A DNA stretch of 64,000 nucleotides, from assembly GCA_017519405.1 (NCBI GenBank), contig JAFWSH010000014.1, forward strand, positions 1 through 64,000, given 5' to 3'. Made by a program: the position numbers and the translations under genes. The notes under the pieces are model-generated. The model was given only the letters and a program-made list of their open reading frames with translations. It made no database searches and was not told the DNA's origin. Of this stretch, positions 34,258-42,442 are shown piece after piece. Positions within the stretch are counted from its first letter, which is position 1, and the number at the start of each line of letters is the position of its first letter. This stretch comes from Clostridia bacterium. GTDB lineage: Bacteria > Bacillota > Clostridia > Christensenellales > Aristaeellaceae.

Positions 34258-35595
34258 ATGAACAGAATCGTGAAAAGCAGCCTGCTGTCTCTCCTGCTGG
34301 CGCTGTGCGTGCTTGCCCTGGCCGCCTGCCAGAGCGCGCCGACGGTGACCTCCATCGAGGTGACCACCCAGCCGGCAAAAACGGAATACAGGCTCGGTGA
34401 GGAGCTCACCCTGGAGGGCGGCCAGCTGACCGTCAGCTACAGCGACAAGACCACCCAGACGGTTGCGCTCACGGATGAGGGCGTCACCGTCAGCACGCCC
34501 AATATGCAGAAGGCCGGCAAAAAGAGTCTGACCGTCAACTATGGCGGCATGCGCTGCAGGCTGTATGTGACCGTGCAGCCCATCGTGGTCTCCTTTGAGA
34601 TGAACGGGGTGGGCACCGCGCCGGAGGCCCTGAGCCTGGCGGAGGCCGGCCCCATCGACGCCATGGACCTGCCCGCCGATCCTGCGGCGGAGGGCTATGC
34701 CTTCGACGGCTGGTTCACCAACGAGGCCCTTTCCGAGGCCTTCAGCAAGGAGACCGTCATCTCCGCCGACACGACCCTCTACGCGGCCTGGCACAGCCTG
34801 GAGGCAGTCTCCTGCGAGATCGTGTTTGACCAGAACTATACGGGCTCCGCCAAGGCTCAGACCCTGACGGTGGAATCCGGCAGCCCGGTGGCCGCACCGG
34901 CCGAGCCCGCCCGCACCGGCTACCGCTTCGACGGCTGGTTCAACGCCAAGGATGGCGGCGAGGCCTGGGATTTCAACGCGAAGATTGCCGGCGATATGAC
35001 CCTGTTCGCCCATTGGACCCGCACCGCCGAGGGCGTGAACCAGTATCTGTTCGAGGCGGAGGACGTCAGCCTCAGCGGCAAGGCCGGCAAGGGCTACTCC
35101 GGCGAGGCGGAGGGCAAGGGCCTGGTGCAGCGCGAGGGCAAAGGCAGCACCCTGGGGGTCAGCAATGACCGCTTTGTGGGTTACACCTACGTCAACGGCT
35201 TCACCCTGGACTTCTACATTGTGTCGGACATGGCGGTCAGCGACGCCGTCATCACGGCCCGCCTCTCCGGCGAGTTCGAGGACTTCACCCTGACCCCTGA
35301 CATGTTCGAGATCTCCCTGAACGGCACCCCCATCAACTACGGCAGGATTGAGATGACCGGCGTGCCCAACATGGCCATCCGGGAATTCCAGGATTATGTG
35401 ATCATCCGGGACGCAGAGCTGGCGGAGGGCGTCAACTGCATCGAGTTCCGGGTCAACAACGACGTGAACTGGATCGGCGGCGGCACGGTGGCCGCGACAG
35501 CTCCCCTGTTCGACTGCGTGAAGATCGACACCACGGCCGTGCTGTGGTGGGACGGCGGCCACAAGCTGCCCGCCAACAACTATTCGAGGAAGTGA
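34258..35595 (+). CDS. Surface lipoprotein: Ig-like, two InlB repeats, CBM-like domain
   Basis: 445 residues with a clear lipobox (LALAACQ, Cys at ~24). Order of domains: bacterial Ig-like (VTSIEVTTQPAKTEYRLGE), two InlB/Flg_new repeats (GYAFDGWFTNEALSEAF...YAAWH and GYRFDGWFNAKDGGEAW...FAHWT), and a galactose-binding-like module opening YLFEAEDVSLSGKAG. It is paralogous to 20138-21487 but is lipid-anchored where that one appears freely secreted. ATG after AAAGGAAG. The next GH3 starts 6 bases after its stop, so the pair is co-translated. Confidence 0.82.
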   Translation: MNRIVKSSLLSLLLALCVLALAACQSAPTVTSIEVTTQPAKTEYRLGEELTLEGGQLTVSYSDKTTQTVALTDEGVTVSTPNMQKAGKKSLTVNYGGMRCRLYVTVQPIVVSFEMNGVGTAPEALSLAEAGPIDAMDLPADPAAEGYAFDGWFTNEALSEAFSKETVISADTTLYAAWHSLEAVSCEIVFDQNYTGSAKAQTLTVESGSPVAAPAEPARTGYRFDGWFNAKDGGEAWDFNAKIAGDMTLFAHWTRTAEGVNQYLFEAEDVSLSGKAGKGYSGEAEGKGLVQREGKGSTLGVSNDRFVGYTYVNGFTLDFYIVSDMAVSDAVITARLSGEFEDFTLTPDMFEISLNGTPINYGRIEMTGVPNMAIREFQDYVIIRDAELAEGVNCIEFRVNNDVNWIGGGTVAATAPLFDCVKIDTTAVLWWDGGHKLPANNYSRK

Positions 35596-35601
35596 TGCGG
35601 C

Positions 35602-38517
35602 ATGAAGAACAAGAACGGGAAACGCAAGCCCATCGGGATCATCGTCGCCGCGGTGCTGGCGGTTGTCCTGATCGTGGTCAATGTGCTGGCCTCCACCACC
35701 TTTTACAGCCTGCTGAATACGGTGATGCCGGGCGGCGGCGAGCGGGCTGTGTTCGCGGACGCCTCCGAGGCGCGGTTCGTCTCCGACTACGGCAGCAAGA
35801 AGGAAGCCCTGCAGGGTGCCAATGACCTGAACCTCCGTCTGTGCGAGGAGGGCATGGTCCTGCTCAAGAACGAGAACCGGGCCCTGCCCCTCCTGACCCC
35901 GGTCAGCAGCGGGGATGTGAAGGACAAGCCGAAGATCTCGGTGTTCGGCAAGAACAGCGTCAACCTGGCCTACGGCGGCTCCGGCTCCGGCGGCGTGGAT
36001 TCCTCCGCCGCGGTGGACCTGTACACCGGCCTGGAGAGGGCGGGCTACAGCGTCAACCCGGTGCTGAAGGCTTTCTACCAGGACAACGGCAAGTCTGGCC
36101 CGGCCCGCAAGGCCAACTCCTCCGACCTGGACTCCGGCAAAAGCCTGACCATCGCCACCGGCGAGGCCCCCATGAGCCTCTATACCGACGACGTGAAGGC
36201 CAGCTGGGCGGACTACAGCGACGCGGCCGTGGTGGTGTTCACCCGGGTGGGCGGCGAGGGTTTCGACCTGCCCCGCACCATGGAGGGCGTGGAAGGCGCC
36301 GCTGACCCGGCGGACACCTATCTGGAGCTGGACCAGAACGAGCGGGATCTGCTTTCCACCGTCTGCGGAGCGGGCTTCGGGCGGGTGATCGTGCTGATCA
36401 ACAGCGGCGCCGCCATGGAGCTGACCTTCCTCACCAGTACGGAGTACTTCCCCCAGGCGGACAAGATCGACGCCTGCCTGTGGATCGGCTTCCCCGGCGC
36501 GTCCGGCGCTGCCGCGGTGGGCGAGATCCTCAGCGGCCAGGTGAACCCCTCCGGCAAAACCGTGGACACCTGGGCGGCGGACCTGAAGGCCATGCCCTCC
36601 TTCCAGAACTTCGGCGACAATAATCAGAAGGACGGCGACCGCTACTTTGTGGACGGCGAGGCCCAGAGCTACTACTTCGTGAATTACGAGGAAGACATTT
36701 ATGTGGGCTACCGCTACTACGAGACCCGCGGTGCGGACGAGGGCGAAGAATGGTACCGCCGGAACGTGGTCTTCCCCTTCGGCTGGGGCCTGAGCTACAC
36801 GACCTTCGACTGGGAGCTGGCGGACGCCGGCGCCATCCAGGGAGCCTCGGCGGACGGGAATACAGAGTACACCGTGCAGGTCAGGGTGACCAACACAGGC
36901 ACCGCGGCCGGCAAGGAAGTGGTGCAGCTCTATGCCCACGCCCCCTATACCCCCGGCGGCATCGAGAAGCCGGAGGAGGTGCTGACGGCCTTCGCCAAGA
37001 CGAAGCTGCTGGCCCCCGGCGAGAGCGAGACCGTCTCCCTCACCTTCACCCCCTACCTCTTCGCCTCCTACGACGCGAAGGACGCGAACCAGGACGGCTT
37101 TGCCGGCTATGAGCTGGAAGCCGGGGACTATAGCCTGTATGTGGCGCACAATGCCCACGACAAGACCTTCACCATCCCCTTCCATGTGACGGAGACCATC
37201 CAGTACCGCAAGGATCCCGTGACCGGCGCCGTGGTGGCCAACCAGTACACCGGAAACCGCAATCCCCTGATGGACTCGGCTTACATGCTGGACAGCACCC
37301 TCTCCCGGAGCGCCTGGAACGATACCTTCCCCGCCGCGCCCACCGATGAGGACCGGAGCGTGACAGCCGAGCTGATCGCCGCGCTGGCGGACGTGCGCCA
37401 CAACAATCCCACCGACCTGGACAGCGAGGAAATGCCCTGGTTCGGGGAGCCCGTGCGCGTGAAGCTGCCCGACCTGCTGAACGGCAAGGAGCCGGTCTCC
37501 TATGACGATCCCCGCTGGCAGACCCTGCTGGACGCCTGCAAGGAAGACGAGCTGATCACCATGATCAGCTACGGCGCCTTCCGCAGCGCGGCCCTGGAGA
37601 ACATCGCCAAGCCTGCCACCAACGATTCCGACGGCCCCGCGGGCTTCGTGAACTTCATGGATGCCTCCACCTACTACGACAACTGCGCCTATTGCTGCGA
37701 GGTCATCGTGGCCTCCACCTGGAATGTGGAGCTGGCAGAGGAGCAGGGCATCGCGGTGGGCAACGAGGGCCTGTGGGGCGACGCCGAGGGCCGGAGCAAC
37801 GGCCTGCCCTACTCCGGCTGGTATGCCCCCGGCGCGAACATCCACCGCAGCCCCTTCGGCGGACGCAACTTCGAGTACTACTCCGAGGACAGCCTGCTCA
37901 CGGGCCGGATGGCCGCCGCCGTCATCCGCGGCTGCCAGAGCAAGGGCGTGTACTGCTTCATGAAGCACTTTGCCCTGAACGAGCAGGAGACCCACCGCTC
38001 CATCAACGGCGACTGCTCCTGGGCCACCGAGCAGGCCATGCGCGAAATCTACCTGCGGCCCTTTGAGATCGCGGTCAAGGAAGGCGGAACCCGCGCGGTG
38101 ATGTCCTCCTTCAACCGCATCGGCACCCGCTGGGCCGGCGGCGACTGGCGCCTGCTGACGGGTATTCTCCGCAATGAGTGGGGCTTCCGAGGCATGGTGA
38201 TTTGCGACTTCAACACCAGCGGCCAGTACATGAATCCTCAGCAGATGGCCTATGCCGGCGGCGACCTGAACCTCTCCGCCACGCCCACCGCCTGGTGCGA
38301 CCCCTCGGACACCGCGGACGCCGTCATCCTGGCCCAGTGCGCAAAGAACATCATGTACACAGTGGTCAACTCCAACGCCATGAACCGGATTGTCGTGGGC
38401 TACAGCATGCCGCGCTGGCAGCTGGTCATGTTCATCGTGGACGGCGTGGCAGCCGCGGGCCTGATCGCCTGGCTCGTGACGGCCATTGTCCGCAGGAAGA
38501 AGCGGAAGGCCGCGTAA
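35602..38517 (+). CDS. Permuted GH3 beta-glycosidase anchored in the membrane at both ends
   Basis: 971 residues. A Lys/Arg-rich start precedes a membrane segment (~10-33, IGIIVAAVLAVVLIVVNVLAS). GH3_C (GMVLLKNENRALPLL; EEDIYVGYRYYE, Glu364, where the usual Gly is Asp), Fn3-like, and the TIM barrel (GANIHRSPFGGRNFEYY, KHFALNEQETHR, nucleophile Asp869 in VICDFN) follow. A C-terminal membrane segment (~943-965, LVMFIVDGVAAAGLIAWLVT) is followed by RRKKRKAA, which stays inside. It is the counterpart of 21543-24560 in cassette 1. GAGGAAGT lies upstream of the ATG and overlaps the end of the lipoprotein gene. Confidence 0.93.
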   Translation: MKNKNGKRKPIGIIVAAVLAVVLIVVNVLASTTFYSLLNTVMPGGGERAVFADASEARFVSDYGSKKEALQGANDLNLRLCEEGMVLLKNENRALPLLTPVSSGDVKDKPKISVFGKNSVNLAYGGSGSGGVDSSAAVDLYTGLERAGYSVNPVLKAFYQDNGKSGPARKANSSDLDSGKSLTIATGEAPMSLYTDDVKASWADYSDAAVVVFTRVGGEGFDLPRTMEGVEGAADPADTYLELDQNERDLLSTVCGAGFGRVIVLINSGAAMELTFLTSTEYFPQADKIDACLWIGFPGASGAAAVGEILSGQVNPSGKTVDTWAADLKAMPSFQNFGDNNQKDGDRYFVDGEAQSYYFVNYEEDIYVGYRYYETRGADEGEEWYRRNVVFPFGWGLSYTTFDWELADAGAIQGASADGNTEYTVQVRVTNTGTAAGKEVVQLYAHAPYTPGGIEKPEEVLTAFAKTKLLAPGESETVSLTFTPYLFASYDAKDANQDGFAGYELEAGDYSLYVAHNAHDKTFTIPFHVTETIQYRKDPVTGAVVANQYTGNRNPLMDSAYMLDSTLSRSAWNDTFPAAPTDEDRSVTAELIAALADVRHNNPTDLDSEEMPWFGEPVRVKLPDLLNGKEPVSYDDPRWQTLLDACKEDELITMISYGAFRSAALENIAKPATNDSDGPAGFVNFMDASTYYDNCAYCCEVIVASTWNVELAEEQGIAVGNEGLWGDAEGRSNGLPYSGWYAPGANIHRSPFGGRNFEYYSEDSLLTGRMAAAVIRGCQSKGVYCFMKHFALNEQETHRSINGDCSWATEQAMREIYLRPFEIAVKEGGTRAVMSSFNRIGTRWAGGDWRLLTGILRNEWGFRGMVICDFNTSGQYMNPQQMAYAGGDLNLSATPTAWCDPSDTADAVILAQCAKNIMYTVVNSNAMNRIVVGYSMPRWQLVMFIVDGVAAAGLIAWLVTAIVRRKKRKAA

Positions 38518-38537
38518 ACCGATCCCCCTGATATGCG

Positions 38538-38586
38538 CCCCCTGAAGTAGACGCTGGAAAAAGAGAAACCAGTGGACTTCAGGGGG
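38538..38586 (+). repeat. 11-base perfect inverted repeat after cassette 2
   Basis: CCCCCTGAAGT (38538-38548) and ACTTCAGGGGG (38576-38586); inner GCTGG/CCAG also pair. No T-run follows. It may be the operon-end hairpin or the fused ends of a lost insertion sequence. The RlmD-tail core starts about 10 bases later. Confidence 0.65.
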
Positions 38587-38593
38587 TATTCAT

Positions 38594-38905
38594 GCAGAGA
38601 CGGTTTGCTTATTGTCCAAAATCAGATCTGCCCCACATATCGACATTGATCTGGATATGACGGAGCTGGATGTAACCGCTGCAGAGACCAAGGCAACGTA
38701 TGAGGAAATCAAGGCTTATGTCCTCAAGCATACCAGCTTGAAGATCTCCTGCCTGTACATCGCCCAGGTGAAGGCGAAGCATGGCATCATTGAACGGGAG
38801 TGCTACAACAAAGCCAAGGCCGAAGGGAATCGGGTGCCGAAATGCCCGCCGGAGAAGGAGAAAGCCATTGAGGAGGCGCTGAGGCATTTTCAAATGATCC
38901 CATGA
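38594..38905 (+). pseudogene. RlmD C-terminal tail, copy 3 (frame intact)
   Basis: The frame reads AETVCLLSKIRSAPHIDIDL without interruption, then ELDVTAAETKATYEEIKAYV, CLYIAQVKAKHGIIERECYN and CPPEKEKAIEEALRHFQMI. Comparison with copy 1 shows that copy 1 lost one base between the LLSK and HID sections. The DNA is nearly identical to copy 1. The GAGACGGT core is at 38597-38604. No start codon with a ribosome site. Confidence 0.82.
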
Positions 38906-38939
38906 TGAATGTAAACTACTCAGGTGGAAATCTGCTGCA

Positions 38940-38974
38940 ACGCCTTTCCTCTTCGCTTTCGGGAAGGCGTTTTT
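38940..38974 (+). terminator. Terminator before the OmpR-type system
   Basis: ACGCCTTTCC pairs with GGGAAGGCGT (one mismatch), followed by TTTT. Confidence 0.8.
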
Positions 38975-38980
38975 GCTTGC

Positions 38981-39024
38981 TTTACAACACCGTTACAACT
39001 TTTTTCTTCATTCAGTGATATACT
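38981..39024 (+). promoter_or_regulatory. Promoter of the OmpR-type system with regulator half-sites
   Basis: TTTACAACACCGTTACAAC (38981-38999) lies upstream of TATACT (39019-39024). The same TTTACAACxCCGTTACA string recurs at 41011-41027 before the downstream secreted genes. The spacing between TTACAA and TATACT is 20, too long for a good constitutive promoter, fitting activator control and autoregulation. Confidence 0.6.
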
Positions 39025-39040
39025 TGAAAAGGTGATGAAT

Positions 39041-39706
39041 ATGGCTGCGATTTTGTTTGTGGATGATGAAACGGCGATCCGGGAGATGCTGGGCACGGTG
39101 CTGAAACTGGCAGGACACCTGCCGCTGGATGCCGCGGACGCTGAGGAAGCGCGGAGCGTCCTGCGGAGCCACGGCGCAGACCTGGCCCTGGTGGATATCA
39201 TGATGCCCGGGGAGGACGGCTTCTCTCTGGCACGGGATCTGCTGGACGCGGGGATCCCGGTGCTGTTCCTCACGGCCCGGACAGCGGTGGCGGACCGGGT
39301 GAAGGGGCTTCGCATGGGCGCGGAGGACTACATCCTCAAGCCCTTCGAGCCGGAGGAGCTGCTGGCGCGCATCGACGTGATCCTGCGCAGAACCCAGTCC
39401 CGAATCTTTACGGACGGCGGTCTGACCATTGACTACAGCGCCCGGTTCGTGGCGCTGGACGGGGAGACCGTGCCGCTGACGGCGACGGAGTTCGACCTGT
39501 TGGCACTGCTGACCCGCAGCGCCGGGGCGGCCCTGAGCCGGGACAAGATTCTCTCCGCTGTCTGGGGTTGGGACTTTGTCGGGGAAACCCGCACCGTGGA
39601 TGTCCATGTGCAGCGGCTTCGGGCAAAGCTGGGCCCGGAACGCATTGAGACTGTCTATAAATACGGCTACCGCTGGCAGGGAGGTGCGGCATGCGGAAAA
39701 GACTGA
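39041..39706 (+). CDS. OmpR/PhoB-family response regulator
   Basis: 221 residues from ATG 39041, 8 bases after AAAGG; ATG 39035 is an alternative. The receiver domain has FVDDE, phospho-acceptor Asp52 (LVDIMMPGEDG), Thr in FLTAR and Lys in YILKPF. The C-terminal winged helix (~125-215) has LTATEFDLLALL, RTVDVHVQRLRAKLG and VYKYGYRW. Overlap of 16 bases with the kinase gene shows translational coupling. Confidence 0.94.
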   Translation: MAAILFVDDETAIREMLGTVLKLAGHLPLDAADAEEARSVLRSHGADLALVDIMMPGEDGFSLARDLLDAGIPVLFLTARTAVADRVKGLRMGAEDYILKPFEPEELLARIDVILRRTQSRIFTDGGLTIDYSARFVALDGETVPLTATEFDLLALLTRSAGAALSRDKILSAVWGWDFVGETRTVDVHVQRLRAKLGPERIETVYKYGYRWQGGAACGKD

Positions 39707-41064
39707 TCGCACTGATCCTGCTGGTCACCGTTCCCCTGCTCTTCGGCATCGCCTGGTTCATGAGCGAGCGCAGCTTCACCCTCTCCCTGGAGCGTGAGAA
39801 GACGCGCATCCAGGCCACCCAGGGCGTTGTCTTCCGGGATGTGCAGCAGACCATGCAGAGCCTGACCTATCTGGAGACAGTGGCATACGCAAGGCAGTAC
39901 ACGCAGTACTACCATGCGCAGGGCATCGACCTGATCTTCTGCTGGCGGGGCAATCCCATTGCAGATGCGCTGCTGCCCAACAGGTATTACGACAGCCTGA
40001 TCTGCGGCCGGCGGGCGGCCATGCTGGACACCGGCAGCCGGCCTCAGCGTTATGCGGTGGCAGAGCCGGTGAACAGCAATCTGACCGTGATTCTCCTGGG
40101 GGATGTGGGGGACATTTACGACCTGAAGGACAGCTTCCGCCGGATGGCCTTTGCCGTGGCGGGTGGAGCATCTGCCCTGCTGATTCTGCTTGCGCTGATT
40201 CTGGCCGGTGTCCTGACCCGCCCGCTCCGGAAACTCACGGAAGCCGCCCGGGCCATGACGACGCAAAGCAATACCACGGTTCCGCTCCCCACCGGCCGGA
40301 AGGACGAGATCGGCACCCTGGCCCGGGCGTTCTCCGAGATGCAGGGAGCCGTAGAAGCCCGGGAGACACGGCTGCGGGAGGAGAGCGAGGCCCGGCAGGC
40401 CCTGCTGGAAGCCCTGGCCCACGAGATGCGCACCCCGCTGACCTCCCTGCTGGGGAATGCGAGACTGCTGGAACGGGAGCTGCCGCAGGAGGAAAGGAAA
40501 AGGATTGCGGACAGCATGGCGAAGGAAATCCATCGCCTCACGGATATGGATCAGCAGCTGATGAAGCTGACAGCCATGGAACATGAACCGCCGGAAGCTG
40601 AGCGTGTTTCCGTGACGGAACTGCTCCGGGAAACGGCGGAGCGGCTGCAGCCCCAGGCCGATGGAATGACGATCGCCGTGGAAGGCGCGGACAGCTCCAT
40701 CACGGGAGACCGGGAACTGCTCTCCCTGCTGGCGGACAATCTTGCCGCCAACGCCATCCACGCCTCCTCCACCGGGATGACGGTGATCCTGCGGGCGGAG
40801 CCGAATGGATTCACGGTGCAGGACCAGGGCATCGGCATGAGCGAAGAGGCCCTCCGCCACGCCTGCGAGCCCTTCTGGAAGGCAGACAAGGCGCGCACCC
40901 GCCGCCAGGGCGGAGCCGGTCTGGGGCTGGCGCTGTGCCATCGGATCGCGGAACTGCACGGCGGCAGTCTGACCTTCTCATCCTTGCCCGGCAAAGGCAC
41001 CGCCGTTACCTTTACAACTCCGTTACATCCCGATGATGACTCCGTTACATACCCTGTGGCATGA
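39691..41064 (+). CDS. HAMP-containing sensor histidine kinase
   Basis: 457 residues. A first membrane segment (~5-20) and a second (~150-172) frame a ~125-residue extracellular sensor region with no recognised fold. HAMP (~172-225) is followed by HisKA with ALAHEMRTPLTSLLGN (His244) and HATPase_c with DNLAANAIHAS, VQDQGIGMS and GAGLGLAL. The 3' end of the gene holds the regulator-type half-sites that precede the next gene. It probably responds to an envelope signal and drives the two secreted proteins downstream. Confidence 0.93.
   Translation: MRKRLIALILLVTVPLLFGIAWFMSERSFTLSLEREKTRIQATQGVVFRDVQQTMQSLTYLETVAYARQYTQYYHAQGIDLIFCWRGNPIADALLPNRYYDSLICGRRAAMLDTGSRPQRYAVAEPVNSNLTVILLGDVGDIYDLKDSFRRMAFAVAGGASALLILLALILAGVLTRPLRKLTEAARAMTTQSNTTVPLPTGRKDEIGTLARAFSEMQGAVEARETRLREESEARQALLEALAHEMRTPLTSLLGNARLLERELPQEERKRIADSMAKEIHRLTDMDQQLMKLTAMEHEPPEAERVSVTELLRETAERLQPQADGMTIAVEGADSSITGDRELLSLLADNLAANAIHASSTGMTVILRAEPNGFTVQDQGIGMSEEALRHACEPFWKADKARTRRQGGAGLGLALCHRIAELHGGSLTFSSLPGKGTAVTFTTPLHPDDDSVTYPVA
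41003..41050 (+). promoter_or_regulatory. Cluster of CCGTTAC half-sites before the secreted pair
   Basis: CCGTTAC occurs at 41003, 41020 and 41042, with TTTACAAC at 41011; the last two are 22 bases apart (two helical turns). TTTACAACxCCGTTACA is shared with the regulator promoter at 38981. A candidate -10 (GATACA, about 41063) lies downstream. Confidence 0.6.
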
Positions 41065-41131
41065 TACAGTTGCCAGCCGGAAAGCGCCGTCCGGAAGACG
41101 CGGAAGCAGCTGACAGACAGGAGGAGATTGA

Positions 41132-42442
41132 ATGATCAGAAAGATTTGTACCCTGGCACTGTGCGCGGTCATGGTCCTGCCGGTGCTGGCGGCGGCGGAG
41201 AACACAGTGGAAATCCTGCCCACCACACCGCCCATGCCGCGGCCCGTGGTGGAGGCAACCCCCTACGGAGCGGATGACCTGACCGCTTACTATGAGGACT
41301 ACGGCGACGAATACGCCCTGCCCGCCCTGACGGCATCCGAGCGGGAACGCCTGCCGGAGATCCAGCGGCGCTGGGAGAGCGGAGAGCGCCCGGAGAGCAG
41401 CATTCTGAACCTGACAGAGCGGGTTCACGTCAGTGTCATCCAGCTGCCGCCGGAGCAGTACGAGGGCGAGCCCTGCTTCCTTCTGCTGCCCAACCGGGAT
41501 CTGACAGATGCGGAGCTGCTGCAAGTGGTGGATGCCTACGGGCAGCTGGGGCTCATCCTGGATCCGGACGCGCTGTCCTGGCACAACTGCATGCGGGGCG
41601 GCGGCATTGAGGTGGGCATCCGCTCCTTCCGGGACGATGAGCGGGAGCGCCGCAGCGAGCTCATCGGCCTGTATAACCGCGTCGGCCTGCGTCCGGAAGT
41701 GCCCTTCACGGATCTGGTGGCCGATGACGGCCTGGGCCGGGTCACCCTGGATGAGGAGGATTTCAACGGCCTGGACGAGTTCCGATTCCGCCCGGCCCGT
41801 CGGCTCACGGACGAGGAGCTGCTGCAGCTGATCGCCCTGGATCAGGGGGACATGACAGCTACGCCGGAGGAACTGTCCGGCTATGAGACCCAGCTGCGCC
41901 AGGAACTGCATCTGCTGCTGGGCATGCCCCTCTCCGCCCGGCGCGGCGCCTATGAGGCAGTGGAACCCTTCGACAGCAGCAACGTATATGGCGACAGCCG
42001 CATGGCCTATTCCAGCAGCTTCACGGAGATAGGCGGCACGGGCCGCAGATGGCGCGGCAGCATTGACATTTCTACCGGCAGGCTGATCGAGGGCAGCGTG
42101 GACCTGGACGACCGCTACTACACGGACGGCCTCATGGTCTCAGACATCCGGATGGACCCGTGGGATGAGAAATGGGCGTCCATCGCCGTGGAAACGGTGA
42201 CAGATTACAGTCATTCTGAAGAAAGCGGCATTACGGAAATCATGAATTGGAGCGAAACCCAACTGAACGAGCTGCGGGGCGTGGAGATCCGGATCGCAAT
42301 GGCGGACGGCGGCGTATACCGTGCGGAGATCTCCTACGCGCTGGAAAAGGTGATGACCCTTCGCTATAACGACGCCATTTCCATGGCGGCAGAGGATGAC
42401 TACTATATTCATTCCATGGAGGAGGTGCCTGTCAATGAGTAA
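41132..42442 (+). CDS. Secreted protein of unknown function under the OmpR-type system
   Basis: 436 residues, signal peptide ~1-22 (ending LAAAE), ATG after AGGAGGAG. The mature protein is acidic, with repeated LTDAELLQ/LTDEELLQ helices (residues ~130 and ~230) in two related halves, and a C-terminal beta region (RWRGSIDISTGRLIEGSVDL) that resembles PepSY-like folds. No enzyme motif is recognised. It follows the kinase by 67 bases and its last codons overlap the next gene by 8 bases. Confidence 0.7.
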   Translation: MIRKICTLALCAVMVLPVLAAAENTVEILPTTPPMPRPVVEATPYGADDLTAYYEDYGDEYALPALTASERERLPEIQRRWESGERPESSILNLTERVHVSVIQLPPEQYEGEPCFLLLPNRDLTDAELLQVVDAYGQLGLILDPDALSWHNCMRGGGIEVGIRSFRDDERERRSELIGLYNRVGLRPEVPFTDLVADDGLGRVTLDEEDFNGLDEFRFRPARRLTDEELLQLIALDQGDMTATPEELSGYETQLRQELHLLLGMPLSARRGAYEAVEPFDSSNVYGDSRMAYSSSFTEIGGTGRRWRGSIDISTGRLIEGSVDLDDRYYTDGLMVSDIRMDPWDEKWASIAVETVTDYSHSEESGITEIMNWSETQLNELRGVEIRIAMADGGVYRAEISYALEKVMTLRYNDAISMAAEDDYYIHSMEEVPVNE

